Origin: Rhizobium leguminosarum bv. viciae USDA 2370
GTDB lineage: Bacteria; Pseudomonadota; Alphaproteobacteria; Rhizobiales; Rhizobiaceae
Assembly: GCF_002008365.1 (NCBI RefSeq)
Contig: NZ_MRDL01000036.1
Location: forward strand, 62,001 to 126,000
DNA: 64,000 bases
Reading direction: 5' to 3'
The position numbers and the translations under genes were made by a program. Below are positions 53,259-62,761 of this stretch, piece by piece; positions within the stretch are counted from its first letter, which is position 1; each line of letters starts with the position of its first letter. The notes beneath the pieces were generated by a model. The model did not search any database. It was not told the DNA's origin and saw only the letters and a list, made by a program, of their open reading frames with translations.

Positions 53259-54080
53259 ATGACGACCGTGGCGGCGAGTACGAGACCGCAGAGAGCGGAA
53301 GGGCGCGGGCATCTGGCGGCGAAGCTGTTCGATGGCCGCACGCGCATTCGTGAACTCTATCAGGAAGGGGCGGCGAAGATCCGCCTGCCGGATACCTTCG
53401 ATGCCTCGATGGAAGCAGTCATCATCAACACAGCAGGCGGACTGACGGGCGGCGACCGGATGGACTGGAGCGTTGATGCCGGCGCCGGCACGCGCATCGA
53501 CGTTACCACCCAGGCTTGCGAGAAGATCTACAAGGCATCGGCCGGTACCGCCGAGGTGACGACCAGCATCGAGGTTGGAGCTCAAGCCCGTGTCGACTGG
53601 CTGCCGCAGGAAACGATCCTCTTCGACCGGGCAGCGCTTTCCCGCCGCTTGGATGTCGATCTTGACGAAGACTCCGAATTTCTGGCCGTCGAAGCCGTGC
53701 TGCTCGGCCGCAAGGCAATGGGTGAGACGGTGGAGACCGGGTTGTTTCGCGACCGCTGGCGCATCCGCCGCTCGGGGCGGTTGATCCATGCCGAAGAACT
53801 GAGGTTGTCCGACGGCGTAGCGGCCCTTGCCGCGCGCCAGGCCGTGCTCGGCGGGCAGGTGGCGTTTGCGACGCTGCTTTATGCCGGGCCGCTTTCGGAA
53901 GCCTATCTTGGCAAAGTCCGGCCGCTCGTCGAAGGATCGATGGGCGGTGCGAGCGCCTGGGACGGCAAGCTCGTTGTCCGCCTTGCGGCAGCCGACGGCT
54001 TCTCACTCAGAAAAATCCTGATCCCGGTCATTTCCGCCTTGCGAAATGGTGCGCCTGTGCCGAAAGTCTGGAATCTATGA
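53259..54080 (+). CDS. ureD: Urease accessory protein UreD
   Basis: UreD (UreH in some species) forms the complex with UreF and UreG that loads nickel into the urease active site. Its 273 residues are normal for rhizobial UreD. Family stretches are [20 protein letters not shown] and [20 protein letters not shown], then the [20 protein letters not shown] region. The ATG at 53259 follows GAAAGGGA; an upstream TTG at 53223 would add a poorly conserved 12-residue tail. It leads the urease genes; a palindromic repeat separates it from ureA. Confidence 0.93.
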   Translation: MTTVAASTRPQRAEGRGHLAAKLFDGRTRIRELYQEGAAKIRLPDTFDASMEAVIINTAGGLTGGDRMDWSVDAGAGTRIDVTTQACEKIYKASAGTAEVTTSIEVGAQARVDWLPQETILFDRAALSRRLDVDLDEDSEFLAVEAVLLGRKAMGETVETGLFRDRWRIRRSGRLIHAEELRLSDGVAALAARQAVLGGQVAFATLLYAGPLSEAYLGKVRPLVEGSMGGASAWDGKLVVRLAAADGFSLRKILIPVISALRNGAPVPKVWNL

Positions 54081-54083
54081 ATC

Positions 54084-54169
54084 TAGAGCATGATGCCGAA
54101 AAGTGTGAGCGGTTTTCGGGCGACGTCATACTCTAACTCTTTAATGTAGAACAGGATCATCCTGTTCCA
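54084..54169 (+). repeat. Rhizobial palindromic intergenic repeat, copy B
   Basis: Module one (54084-54135) runs from TAGAGCATGATGCCGAAAAG to CATACTCTA and is an imperfect palindrome around GTGTGAGC. Module two is a perfect AACAGGAT / ATCCTGTT dyad (54150-54166) around one base. It matches copy C at 61856 at most positions and lies between ureD and ureA. Confidence 0.8.
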
Positions 54170-54192
54170 GGCATGAAGCAGATGGGCAAGCA

Positions 54193-54495
54193 ATGAACCT
54201 CACTCCGAGAGAAAAAGACAAGCTGTTGATATCAATGGCGGCGATGGTGGCACGCCGGCGGCTGGAGCGCGGCGTCAAGCTGAACTATCCCGAAGCGATC
54301 GCGTTGATCAGCGATTTCGTCGTCGAAGGCGCTCGCGACGGTCGCCCGGTTGCCGAGCTGATGGAAGCCGGCGCCCATGTGATCGGCCGCTCCCAGGTGA
54401 TGGAGGGCGTTGCCGAGATGATCCACGACGTGCAGGTGGAGGCGACGTTCCCGGATGGAACCAAGCTCGTCACCGTGCACGAGCCGATCCGGTGA
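54193..54495 (+). CDS. ureA: Urease gamma subunit
   Basis: UreA is the smallest urease structural subunit. It has the normal 100 residues and is conserved from the start ([20 protein letters not shown]) to the end ([13 protein letters not shown]). The stretch [20 protein letters not shown] is the UreA signature. Urease splits urea to ammonia and carbonic acid in the cytoplasm, and UreA, UreB and UreC assemble as (ABC)3. It is followed after 10 bp by the DUF1272 gene. Confidence 0.97.
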   Translation: MNLTPREKDKLLISMAAMVARRRLERGVKLNYPEAIALISDFVVEGARDGRPVAELMEAGAHVIGRSQVMEGVAEMIHDVQVEATFPDGTKLVTVHEPIR

Positions 54496-54505
54496 GGAGA
54501 TAGGA

Positions 54506-54757
54506 ATGCTCGAGCTCAGGCCCAATTGCGAATGCTGCGACAAGGATCTGCTGCCTGATAGCACTGAGGCACGGATCTGCACCTATGAATGCACTTTCTG
54601 CGCGGATTGCGTGAACGGTGTGTTGAAGGGTGTCTGCCCGAACTGCGGCGGTAATCTCGTCGCGAGACCTATTCGGCCGGCGGCCATGCTTGCTAAAAAT
54701 CCGGCTTCGAGGAAGCGTGTGCTGAAGGCCGAGGGCTGTGCGCCCAAGGCGGCTTAA
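54506..54757 (+). CDS. DUF1272 zinc-ribbon-like protein, 83 aa
   Basis: This short protein contains the DUF1272 pattern, with [20 protein letters not shown] near the start and then [14 protein letters not shown] and [12 protein letters not shown]. Eight cysteines in CxxC-like pairs suggest a zinc-binding fold. The family has no known function but is widely found beside metabolic genes. It lies between ureA and ureB, 10 bp after ureA, with AGGAGATAGGA as ribosome-binding site, so it is co-translated with urease. A role in urease maturation is possible but unproven. Confidence 0.9.
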   Translation: MLELRPNCECCDKDLLPDSTEARICTYECTFCADCVNGVLKGVCPNCGGNLVARPIRPAAMLAKNPASRKRVLKAEGCAPKAA

Positions 54758-54767
54758 GGAGGACGAG

Positions 54768-55073
54768 ATGATTCCAGGTGAGATCATTGCCGCAAGCGGC
54801 GACATCGAACTGAATGCCGGCGCGCAGACGGTGACGCTGGAGGTTTCCAATACAGGCGACCGACCGGTGCAGGTCGGCAGCCACTATCATTTCGCCGAGA
54901 CCAATGCCGGGCTTTCCTTCGATCGCGCGGCGGCGCATGGCAAGCGGCTCGATATTCCGGCGGGAACGGCCGTGCGCTTCGAGCCGGGGCAAACGCGCTC
55001 GGTGACGCTGATCCCACTTTCCGGCAAGCGCGAGGTCTATGGCTTCCGTCAGCTGGTGATGGGTAAGCTTTAA
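54768..55073 (+). CDS. ureB: Urease beta subunit
   Basis: UreB is the second small structural subunit of urease. The 101 residues start [20 protein letters not shown] and contain [20 protein letters not shown] and [20 protein letters not shown], the UreB signatures. An AAGGAGGACGAG ribosome-binding site is present. DUF1272 precedes it, and the LprI-like gene follows after 22 bp. Confidence 0.97.
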   Translation: MIPGEIIAASGDIELNAGAQTVTLEVSNTGDRPVQVGSHYHFAETNAGLSFDRAAAHGKRLDIPAGTAVRFEPGQTRSVTLIPLSGKREVYGFRQLVMGKL

Positions 55074-55095
55074 GAACAATAGGCTGGAGGAATGC

Positions 55096-55503
55096 ATGCG
55101 TTTGAATGTCTGCCTCGTCGGGGCGGCGATGTTGCTGACGGCAGGTGCGGCCTCCGCTCAGGATATCGATTGCAACAATCCTAAGACGCAATCGGACATG
55201 ACTGGCTGCGAGGCGGCGCGCCATGAGGCCGCCGACAAGGTGCTGAATGCGCAATACAAGAAGACCCGGGCCGCGATGGTGGCGATCGACAAGGATCTCG
55301 ACGGCGATATGAAGGGCGCAGAGCAGGCGCTGGTCAAGGCGCAGCGCGCCTGGATCGATTATCGGGACGCCGAATGCGACGCCTTCGGCTTTCAGGCCCG
55401 CGGCGGCACGATGGAGCCGATGCTGGTCGCCGGATGTCTCGCCAACATCACGGACAAACGTACAAAAGAGCTTAAAGAGCTCGAAGACACGATGAGCAAT
55501 TAA
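55096..55503 (+). CDS. LprI/DUF1311-type secreted protein, 135 aa
   Basis: A signal peptide (residues 1-21, ending AASAQ) precedes a small domain with the DUF1311 / lysozyme-inhibitor LprI N-terminal pattern. NPKTQSDMTGCEAARHEAAD and WIDYRDAECDAFGFQARGG are typical, and four cysteines should form two disulfides. Family members bind lysozyme or have unknown roles in the periplasm. It lies within the urease operon between ureB and the next gene, and its link to urease is by position only. Confidence 0.88.
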   Translation: MRLNVCLVGAAMLLTAGAASAQDIDCNNPKTQSDMTGCEAARHEAADKVLNAQYKKTRAAMVAIDKDLDGDMKGAEQALVKAQRAWIDYRDAECDAFGFQARGGTMEPMLVAGCLANITDKRTKELKELEDTMSN

Positions 55504-55504
55504 G

Positions 55505-56143
55505 GTGATCAGGAAGATCATGATCGTCGGCAATGGTGAGATCGCGGAGGCAGAGGCAGGCATCATCGATGCCGCCGATTTCGTCGTCCGCTTCAACGAT
55601 TGCCGCTCCTATGACACCGGCGGCCGGCGCACGGATGCCGTCGCGGTCTGCAATACCGGCCGTCCGGCGAAGGCGATGCTCGGTTCGCTTGAGTGGCGCG
55701 CCCATCCCGGCGTCGTTTCGGCTGGCGAAATCTGGAGCGTGCGCGACCCGGAAAAGTTCGCGGCGATGCGGGCGCCGCTTGCCGTCTCGCATCCGGAACT
55801 CGACGATTTCTGCGACGACTACACCGATGAGTTCAGCGCCTTCTGCGTCGACACCGACAAGGCGCACATCGTCATCGGCAAATCGGTTCACGAGGCCGTC
55901 GATGCCTCGCTTTCGGCCTTTGCTCCGGCGCCCTATGTCGTGCCGAGCAGTGGCATGATCGTCATTGCCGAGGTTTTGAACACATATGCCGAGGCCGAGG
56001 TGACGCTTGCCGGCTTCGGCCACTCAGGCTGGGAATGGCACCCATTTGCGGCCGAACGACAGCTTGTCGATAGTTATATTGCCGCCGGCCGCCTCACGCG
56101 GCTTGGCGGAGATACACCTGTTTCTTCCTCCCAAGGAGCCTGA
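55505..56143 (+). CDS. Urease-operon accessory protein, sialyltransferase (GT29)-like, 212 aa
   Basis: The protein begins with a Rossmann-like strand (RKIMIVGNGEIAEAEAG) and then DFVVRFNDCRSYDTGGRRTD, a pattern like the start of GT29-type sialyltransferases. It is a compact, single-domain protein without membrane segments. Similar genes sit between ureB and ureC in other rhizobia, where they are called urease operon accessory proteins; no activity is known to me. The start is GTG at 55505, 2 bp after the previous stop; an ATG at 55520 has the better ribosome-binding site (AGGA). It ends 3 bp before ureC. Confidence 0.8.
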   Translation: MIRKIMIVGNGEIAEAEAGIIDAADFVVRFNDCRSYDTGGRRTDAVAVCNTGRPAKAMLGSLEWRAHPGVVSAGEIWSVRDPEKFAAMRAPLAVSHPELDDFCDDYTDEFSAFCVDTDKAHIVIGKSVHEAVDASLSAFAPAPYVVPSSGMIVIAEVLNTYAEAEVTLAGFGHSGWEWHPFAAERQLVDSYIAAGRLTRLGGDTPVSSSQGA

Positions 56144-56146
56144 TGG

Positions 56147-57859
<1,713 letters not shown>

Positions 57860-57890
57860 ACCCACGTCCGATGTGCAACGGGCGGTTCCG

Positions 57891-58562
57891 ATGAGGACAG
57901 GTATCCGCTGGTTGTTGCGGATCGTATTCCTGCTTGTGCTTTTGGTGGCCTGCGGAACCTTCATTCCCCGGCCGCTGATTGCGCCGGTCAAGGCGTCGTC
58001 CGTCGCAGTGACACATCGGATTCTTCTGCTGTCGGGACCAATCCATACCGATATTGCCATTCCGCTCGACGAGGAGACGCGGGCTGCCTTTTCCTTCCTC
58101 GGTAATACCGATTTTCCGCTCGCCCATCCGAATGCGGAGTGGCTCATTATCGGCTGGGGCGGTCGTGCTTTCTATCTGGAAACGCCCACATGGGCGGAAC
58201 TGAAAGCACTGCCGGTGCTGCGCGCGCTGACGATCGACCGTTCAGTGCTGCATGTGGACCTTGCCGGTCATATCACCGAACCGCAGTCCAACGTCGCGGC
58301 ATTCGATGTCAGTGAGGATCAATTGGCGAAGTTGCGCGACTTTATCTCGGACAGTTTCGTGCGCGACGCGGGCGCGGTCGTGCCGATCCCGGATGCGGGC
58401 TACGGCGAGATCGATCGGTTCTTCGAGGCCAAGGGATACTTCAATGCGCTCTTCGGCTGCAATACCTGGACTGCCGCTGCCCTCCGCTCGGCCGGGCTTC
58501 GAACCGGCTTATGGAACCCGTTTCCACAAGCATTGCGATTGTCTGTTGCTGTCTACAATTGA
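57891..58562 (+). CDS. DUF2459 / TIGR02117 urease-region protein, 223 aa
   Basis: A hydrophobic N-terminus (about residues 6-25, with a Cys suggesting a lipoprotein or anchor: LLVACGT) precedes a domain of the TIGR02117 type, described as a conserved hypothetical protein of urease regions. RILLLSGPIHTDIAIPLDEE and LIIGWGGRAFYLETPTWAEL are family stretches. It probably acts in the periplasm. The ATG at 57891 lies 31 bp after ureC; a GTG at 57873 would add six residues. Function unknown; co-occurrence with urease suggests a related role. Confidence 0.85.
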   Translation: MRTGIRWLLRIVFLLVLLVACGTFIPRPLIAPVKASSVAVTHRILLLSGPIHTDIAIPLDEETRAAFSFLGNTDFPLAHPNAEWLIIGWGGRAFYLETPTWAELKALPVLRALTIDRSVLHVDLAGHITEPQSNVAAFDVSEDQLAKLRDFISDSFVRDAGAVVPIPDAGYGEIDRFFEAKGYFNALFGCNTWTAAALRSAGLRTGLWNPFPQALRLSVAVYN

Positions 58563-58893
58563 AGCAACCGTCGGGCCATCCCGCTCTTAAAGTGAATTGT
58601 GAAGAGCACTCTCCATCTGGTTGTAAAAATCGGTGAAAAAATCGCTATTTTCCCCAGTTAAACCATTCTGGAACAACGGCACTGCACAATTGGATAAATC
58701 CGTTTAATATCAATAGTTTAAATGTATTTCTATAGTGTTCGATTCAGGGATTGGAAAGCTGCATCCACTGCTAGAAAAATTCTGTCCACCGAATCGTCCA
58801 AAGTGGCTCGAATTTTAACGAGTTGATTAAGAACCCCGCAGCAATTGGGCTCTTATCAATGCCTTGAAACGCCGGGCAAGAAGGTTGATTCTC
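58563..58893 (+). promoter_or_regulatory. AT-rich intergenic region with a leader stem-loop before the diguanylate cyclase
   Basis: This 331-bp interval is richer in A+T than the rest of the cluster. A stem-loop (58823-58859) pairs TTGATTAAGAACCC with GGGCTCTTATCAA, with one bulge and one mismatch, and lies 35 bp before the start of the diguanylate cyclase gene. It may hold a separate promoter, since the gap is the largest in the urease cluster. Confidence 0.45.
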
Positions 58894-59757
58894 ATGAGAA
58901 ACTGGATTTCGCTGCAGGCCGATTTTGGCGATCTTCAATACCGCAGGAACGTCTATGTCTTCGCCCTGAAGATGAGCTTTCTTGCCGTCATTCTCTCCGG
59001 CGTCATTATTGCGCTGACGATGCCGTCGCTCGATCTTCTCGGACTTTTGCCGGTGACGCTCGCACATGCAATTGGCTTCAGTGCGATCTTTTCCTGGCTG
59101 ATCGGCGGCACGGTTTCCGGCATGCTGTCGCTGTTTGCCGGCTTTGCCATGCGCGATCTTGCGCTCTCGCGGGCGGAATTCGAAAAGCTGAGCCGCACGG
59201 ATACGCTTTCGGGACTACTCAACCGGCGTGCCTTTACTGAGGCACTCGATAACGTCGATAGCAACGCGTCGCTGGTAATTTTCGACGTCGATCGTTTCAA
59301 GGCGATCAACGACCGCTTTGGCCACGGTTGCGGCGATGCCGTCATCATCGCGGTTTCGGCCATGCTGACATCCGCCTTCGATGAGATGGCCGTCGTCGCA
59401 CGCCTGGGGGGCGAGGAGTTCGGCGTCATCGTCTCTGGCGAACCTCTGGAGGCGCGGATGGAGCGGATCGAGGGTGTCCGGGCTCGGATCGCTAGCGGCG
59501 CCATTAAGGCCGAGGGGCACGAGATCCGCATCACCGTTTCCGGCGGTGTTGCCGATCTGGTCACCGGGCGCCACAAGCAGGCGGTCTATGCCTCCGCCGA
59601 CCGGGCGCTCTATCTCGCCAAGGCGCTCGGGCGCAATCGCGTCGTACATGAACGGGAAGGTCTTCATCACGCCTGGCACGGGCTCGTCGATAACGGCGTC
59701 GATGGCGAGAAAAGAGGCCCGGAGAGCGACAACGTGATGCAGGCTTACGGAATATAA
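58894..59757 (+). CDS. Membrane-bound diguanylate cyclase (GGDEF), 287 aa
   Basis: Two membrane segments (about residues 26-48 and 55-90) precede a GGDEF domain (about 105-265) with the active-site motif GGEEF in [11 protein letters not shown] and the preceding [20 protein letters not shown]. The domain should make cyclic-di-GMP. No RxxD inhibitory site is evident just upstream of GGEEF. The ATG at 58894 was preferred over an upstream frame extension. It lies inside the urease gene set, between the DUF2459 gene and ureE, which is unusual. Confidence 0.9.
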
Positions 59758-59843
59758 AAGCCGAAGCCGGACGAAAGGCCATTGGTGCTTGCATCGGGAA
59801 GAGCTATTTTGCATGGTCGTCCTCTCAGAAAAACGGACATGTC

Positions 59844-60440
59844 ATGCAGCGCGTCACCTCCTATCTTCCCGCCGGAACCCCTTCCTCTCACCCCATCGCC
59901 CAGGTCAAGCTGCCGCATGATCTGCGCCATCTTCGCCGCAAGCTGCTGCATCTGGAAAATGGCGAGATGGTCATGCTCGATCTCAAGGATCCGGTGCTTT
60001 TCGCCAATGGCGACCTGCTGGTGCGCGACGACGGCGAACTGATCGAGATCCTCGCCGCCGACGAGAAACTTTTCGAAATCCGCGGTCGCGACCGCACCCA
60101 TCTGGTCGAGCTCGCCTGGCATCTCGGCAACCGGCATCTTGCCGCTCAGATCGAGGAAGACCGCATCGTCATCCTCCGCGATCATGTCATCCGCACCATG
60201 CTGCAGGGCCTCGGCGCCGTCGTCCTCGAGATCGACGAGCCGTTCCAGCCGGCGCGGGGCGCCTATCATTCCCAAGGCGGGCATTCGCATGGGCATGATC
60301 ACGATCACAATCATGACCACGGGGATGACCACGGGCATGATCATAGTCACAGCCATGACCATGATCACGAACATGGCTACGAGCATGAGCATGAGCACCG
60401 CCACGATCGCGGCCATGATCATGACCACAAGCACGACTGA
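59844..60440 (+). CDS. ureE: Urease nickel-delivery chaperone UreE with a His-rich tail
   Basis: UreE binds nickel and passes it to UreG for urease maturation. The 198 residues have the N-terminal peptide-binding domain and the metal-binding domain ([20 protein letters not shown] and [20 protein letters not shown], with the conserved His). Residues 142-198 are a metal-binding tail in which 24 of 57 residues are His, alternating with Asp, Gly and Glu. Such tails store nickel or zinc. The upstream gene ends 86 bp before; ureF begins 7 bp after. Confidence 0.95.
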
Positions 60441-60446
60441 GCCTTG

Positions 60447-61118
60447 ATGACCAGGGATCGCGAGCTGCAGGCATTGCTGCGCCTGACGGCATGGCTGTCA
60501 CCAGCCTTTCCGATCGGCGGCTTTGCCTATTCGGGCGGGCTGGAGCGAGCGGTGGCCGATGGGCTCGTTACGGATGCGGCCTCGCTTGCGGCCTGGATCG
60601 GCACGCTGGTCGGCAATGGTTCGGCCTGGAACGATGCGGTGCTTCTGGCCGAAAGCCATAGGCAACAGGCACAGCCCGCACGCCTTGCCGAAGTCGCTGC
60701 ACTCGCCGAGGCGCTGGCCGGATCACGCGAGCGGCATCAGGAAACGATGCTGCTCGGCGAGGCTTTCCTCGCAGCGGCGCGGGCCTGGCCGGACGGGGTG
60801 TTCGAGCGGCTACCTGACAAGGTCGCTTATCCCATTGCGGTCGGGGCGGTTACAGGCGCCCATGGCATAATGCCCGAGAAGGCGCTCGCCGCCTTTCTGC
60901 ATGCCTATGTCTCACAAGCGGTTTCATCCGGCATCCGCCTCGGTGTCGCCGGGCAAAGGGATGGCCTCGCCGTTCTTGCCGGTCTGGAAGACCATATCGC
61001 GGAGGTCGCCCGGCGGGCGGCAGCCTCGGCGCTTGACGATCTGGGTTCGGCGACGGTGCAGGCCGATATTGCCAGCCTGCGCCACGAGACGCAGGCGACG
61101 CGGCTGTTCCGTTCGTGA
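60447..61118 (+). CDS. ureF: Urease accessory protein UreF
   Basis: UreF joins UreD and UreG in the nickel-loading complex and acts as the GTPase checkpoint. It is a helical 223-residue protein. [20 protein letters not shown] near the start and [20 protein letters not shown] are the family signatures. The ATG at 60447 follows a TTG at 60444 in the same frame and has no strong ribosome-binding site, consistent with coupling to ureE. Confidence 0.95.
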   Translation: MTRDRELQALLRLTAWLSPAFPIGGFAYSGGLERAVADGLVTDAASLAAWIGTLVGNGSAWNDAVLLAESHRQQAQPARLAEVAALAEALAGSRERHQETMLLGEAFLAAARAWPDGVFERLPDKVAYPIAVGAVTGAHGIMPEKALAAFLHAYVSQAVSSGIRLGVAGQRDGLAVLAGLEDHIAEVARRAAASALDDLGSATVQADIASLRHETQATRLFRS

Positions 61119-61208
61119 TTGTCTGAAATTATCGCTGTGGCTGCGTCATTTGACGGTGGCGCCGGCGGGCGGCTTCGCTATCATCAAGGTTCGATTGGAG
61201 TAAGGCAT

Positions 61209-61820
61209 ATGAAATCAAGAAACGGACCTTTGCGTGTCGGCATCGGCGGGCCGGTCGGCTCGGGCAAGACGGCGCTGACCGAAAAGCTCTGCAAGGCGAT
61301 GCGCGACGACTATTCTGTCGCCGTCGTCACCAACGATATCTACACGACAGAGGATGCCGAGGCGCTGGTGCGGATGCAGGCATTGCCTTCGGACCGCATC
61401 GTCGGTGTCGAAACGGGCGGCTGCCCGCATACAGCCATTCGCGAGGATGCGACGATCAATTTGCAGGCGATCGCCGGCCTGAACCAGCGGATTCCCGATC
61501 TCGACGTCGTCTTCATCGAATCCGGCGGCGACAATCTGGCGGCGACCTTTTCGCCCGATCTTGCCGATATCACCATCTATGTCATTTCCGTTTGCCAGGG
61601 CGAGGAAATCCCGCGCAAGGGCGGGCCTGGTATCACCCGGTCGGACCTGCTCGTCATCAACAAGAAGGATCTGGCGCCTTATGTCGGCGCCGATCTCGAG
61701 GTGATGGACCGGGATGCGACGCGCATGCGCGCTTCGCGCCCCTTCGTCTTCTCCGACATGAAGCGCGGCGACGGTGTCAGCTCGATCGTCAGCTTCCTCA
61801 GGGAGCAGGGCGGTCTCTAG
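61209..61820 (+). CDS. ureG: Urease accessory GTPase UreG
   Basis: UreG hydrolyses GTP to insert nickel into urease. The P-loop is [13 protein letters not shown], followed by [14 protein letters not shown] with the metal-binding CPH motif, [18 protein letters not shown] and [16 protein letters not shown]. The length of 203 residues is normal. The ATG at 61209 begins [14 protein letters not shown] after GGAGTAAGG; the frame extends upstream without a better start. It ends the urease gene set, and a palindromic repeat follows. Confidence 0.97.
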   Translation: MKSRNGPLRVGIGGPVGSGKTALTEKLCKAMRDDYSVAVVTNDIYTTEDAEALVRMQALPSDRIVGVETGGCPHTAIREDATINLQAIAGLNQRIPDLDVVFIESGGDNLAATFSPDLADITIYVISVCQGEEIPRKGGPGITRSDLLVINKKDLAPYVGADLEVMDRDATRMRASRPFVFSDMKRGDGVSSIVSFLREQGGL

Positions 61821-61855
61821 ATCCAGATTTTAGGCCGGATCAAAGTCGAAGAATT

Positions 61856-61905
61856 AGAGGATGATATCGTCCGAAAACCGCTCACACTTTTCGGCATCAT
61901 GCTCT
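61856..61905 (-). repeat. Rhizobial palindromic intergenic repeat, copy C
   Basis: Read on the minus strand it runs from AGAGCATGATGCCGAAAAG to ATATCATCCTCT and matches copy B (54084) at most positions in module one. It lies between ureG and the Crp/Fnr gene, whose stop codon is 6 bp away. Confidence 0.8.
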
Positions 61906-61910
61906 GACGG

Positions 61911-62594
61911 TTAGATCCGTCGGAGCAGGTTGACGTCGCTGATGGCGATCGTCCGGCCGCGCACCGTGACACCTTTCGTCTTCAACGTCGAGAAGGCGCG
62001 CGAGAGCGCCTCCGGTGCGAGGCCAAGCTTGCGGGCGAGCAGGTTTCTCGGAAAGGGCAGCCGCAGCGAAGCGGCCGCACCGTTCTCGGCGCAGTGGGTC
62101 AGCAGATAATGCGCCACGCGCTGCGGCGCGGTCTGCATGCGGTCGCTTGCCAGGCATTCCATCATCGAGATCAGATGCAGTGACAGGCTGCGCGTGATCG
62201 CCTTGCCGATCCGCGGCCGCTCCTCCAGCAACAGCCGAACCTTTGCGATATCAAAGCACGCCAGCACGGCATGATCCATTGCTTGCGCGCCGTAGTGATA
62301 GGTTTCGTCGGCGTGGATCAGGCATTCCGCGAAGCTGTCGCCGGGCTCGCAGATGCGGATATCGGCCTGCCTGCCGTCGCCGTTGCGACGATAGAGCCTG
62401 ACATAACCGCTCAGCACGCAATAGAAATAGGCCGCCTTGTCGGCCTCCTCGATGAGAACGTCATGCGGGTCGCAGAGGCGAACGGTGGCGCAGGCGCGCA
62501 GGGCTTCAGCCTCGTTGCGGTCGAGCCCGGCCATGAGGGCGGCCTTGGCGAGCACAGCGGCCTCTTGGCCGTTGAATGTCAGCGTCCTGTTCAT
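61911..62594 (-). CDS. Crp/Fnr-family transcriptional regulator, 227 aa
   Basis: Residues 20-145 form a cyclic-nucleotide-binding-like domain, and the C-terminal winged helix (about 150-225) contains LARKLGLAPEALSRAFSTLK. The recognition helix has Glu-x-x-Ser-Arg (EALSR), the FNR pattern that reads TTGAT half-sites. The FNR iron-sulfur cysteine cluster is absent, so it is closer to the DNR/NnrR or other cofactor-free groups than to FnrN. The start at 62594 follows GGGAG. An FNR-type box lies upstream, suggesting self-regulation. Possible signals are nitric oxide, oxygen or redox, none proven here. Confidence 0.9.
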   Translation of the reverse strand: MNRTLTFNGQEAAVLAKAALMAGLDRNEAEALRACATVRLCDPHDVLIEEADKAAYFYCVLSGYVRLYRRNGDGRQADIRICEPGDSFAECLIHADETYHYGAQAMDHAVLACFDIAKVRLLLEERPRIGKAITRSLSLHLISMMECLASDRMQTAPQRVAHYLLTHCAENGAAASLRLPFPRNLLARKLGLAPEALSRAFSTLKTKGVTVRGRTIAISDVNLLRRI

Positions 62595-62674
62595 CTCCCG
62601 GTCTCCTGATATGGCCGGTCTTTCCAATTCCATGTGCATGCCGGGCAAAATACGGGAAGGAGATGGCGGTGGAT

Positions 62675-62688
62675 TTGATTTCGGTCAA
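62675..62688 (-). promoter_or_regulatory. FNR-type box upstream of the Crp/Fnr gene
   Basis: The site reads TTGAT-N4-GTCAA, nine of ten positions matching the TTGAT-N4-ATCAA consensus. It lies about 81-94 bp before the start of the Crp/Fnr gene. The same box also lies near the end of the RND gene, so it acts most naturally on the regulator gene. Confidence 0.6.
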
Positions 62689-62714
62689 TCGCCAGAAGTG
62701 AACAGCAAAAACGA

Positions 62715-62744
62715 AACGGGCCGGGAGATCGCTCCCGGCCCGTT
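62715..62744 (-). terminator. Terminator of the RND efflux gene
   Basis: A perfect 13-bp stem (AACGGGCCGGGAG / CTCCCGGCCCGTT) with a 4-nt loop is followed on the minus strand by TCGTTTTTGC. It lies 18 bp beyond the RND stop codon. The last T bases belong to the arm, so the stem and tract overlap by a few bases. Confidence 0.85.
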
Positions 62745-62761
62745 CATTTCCTGGGCTTTGC

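Noticed and set aside
60267..60440. His-rich codon repeats at the end of ureE as a DNA repeat or CRISPR-like array
   Set aside because: The periodicity follows codons of a metal-binding protein tail and has no fixed repeat and spacer lengths.
61911..62594. Naming the Crp/Fnr gene fnrN
   Set aside because: The iron-sulfur cysteine cluster of FnrN is absent, so only the DNA-binding half supports an FNR-like name.
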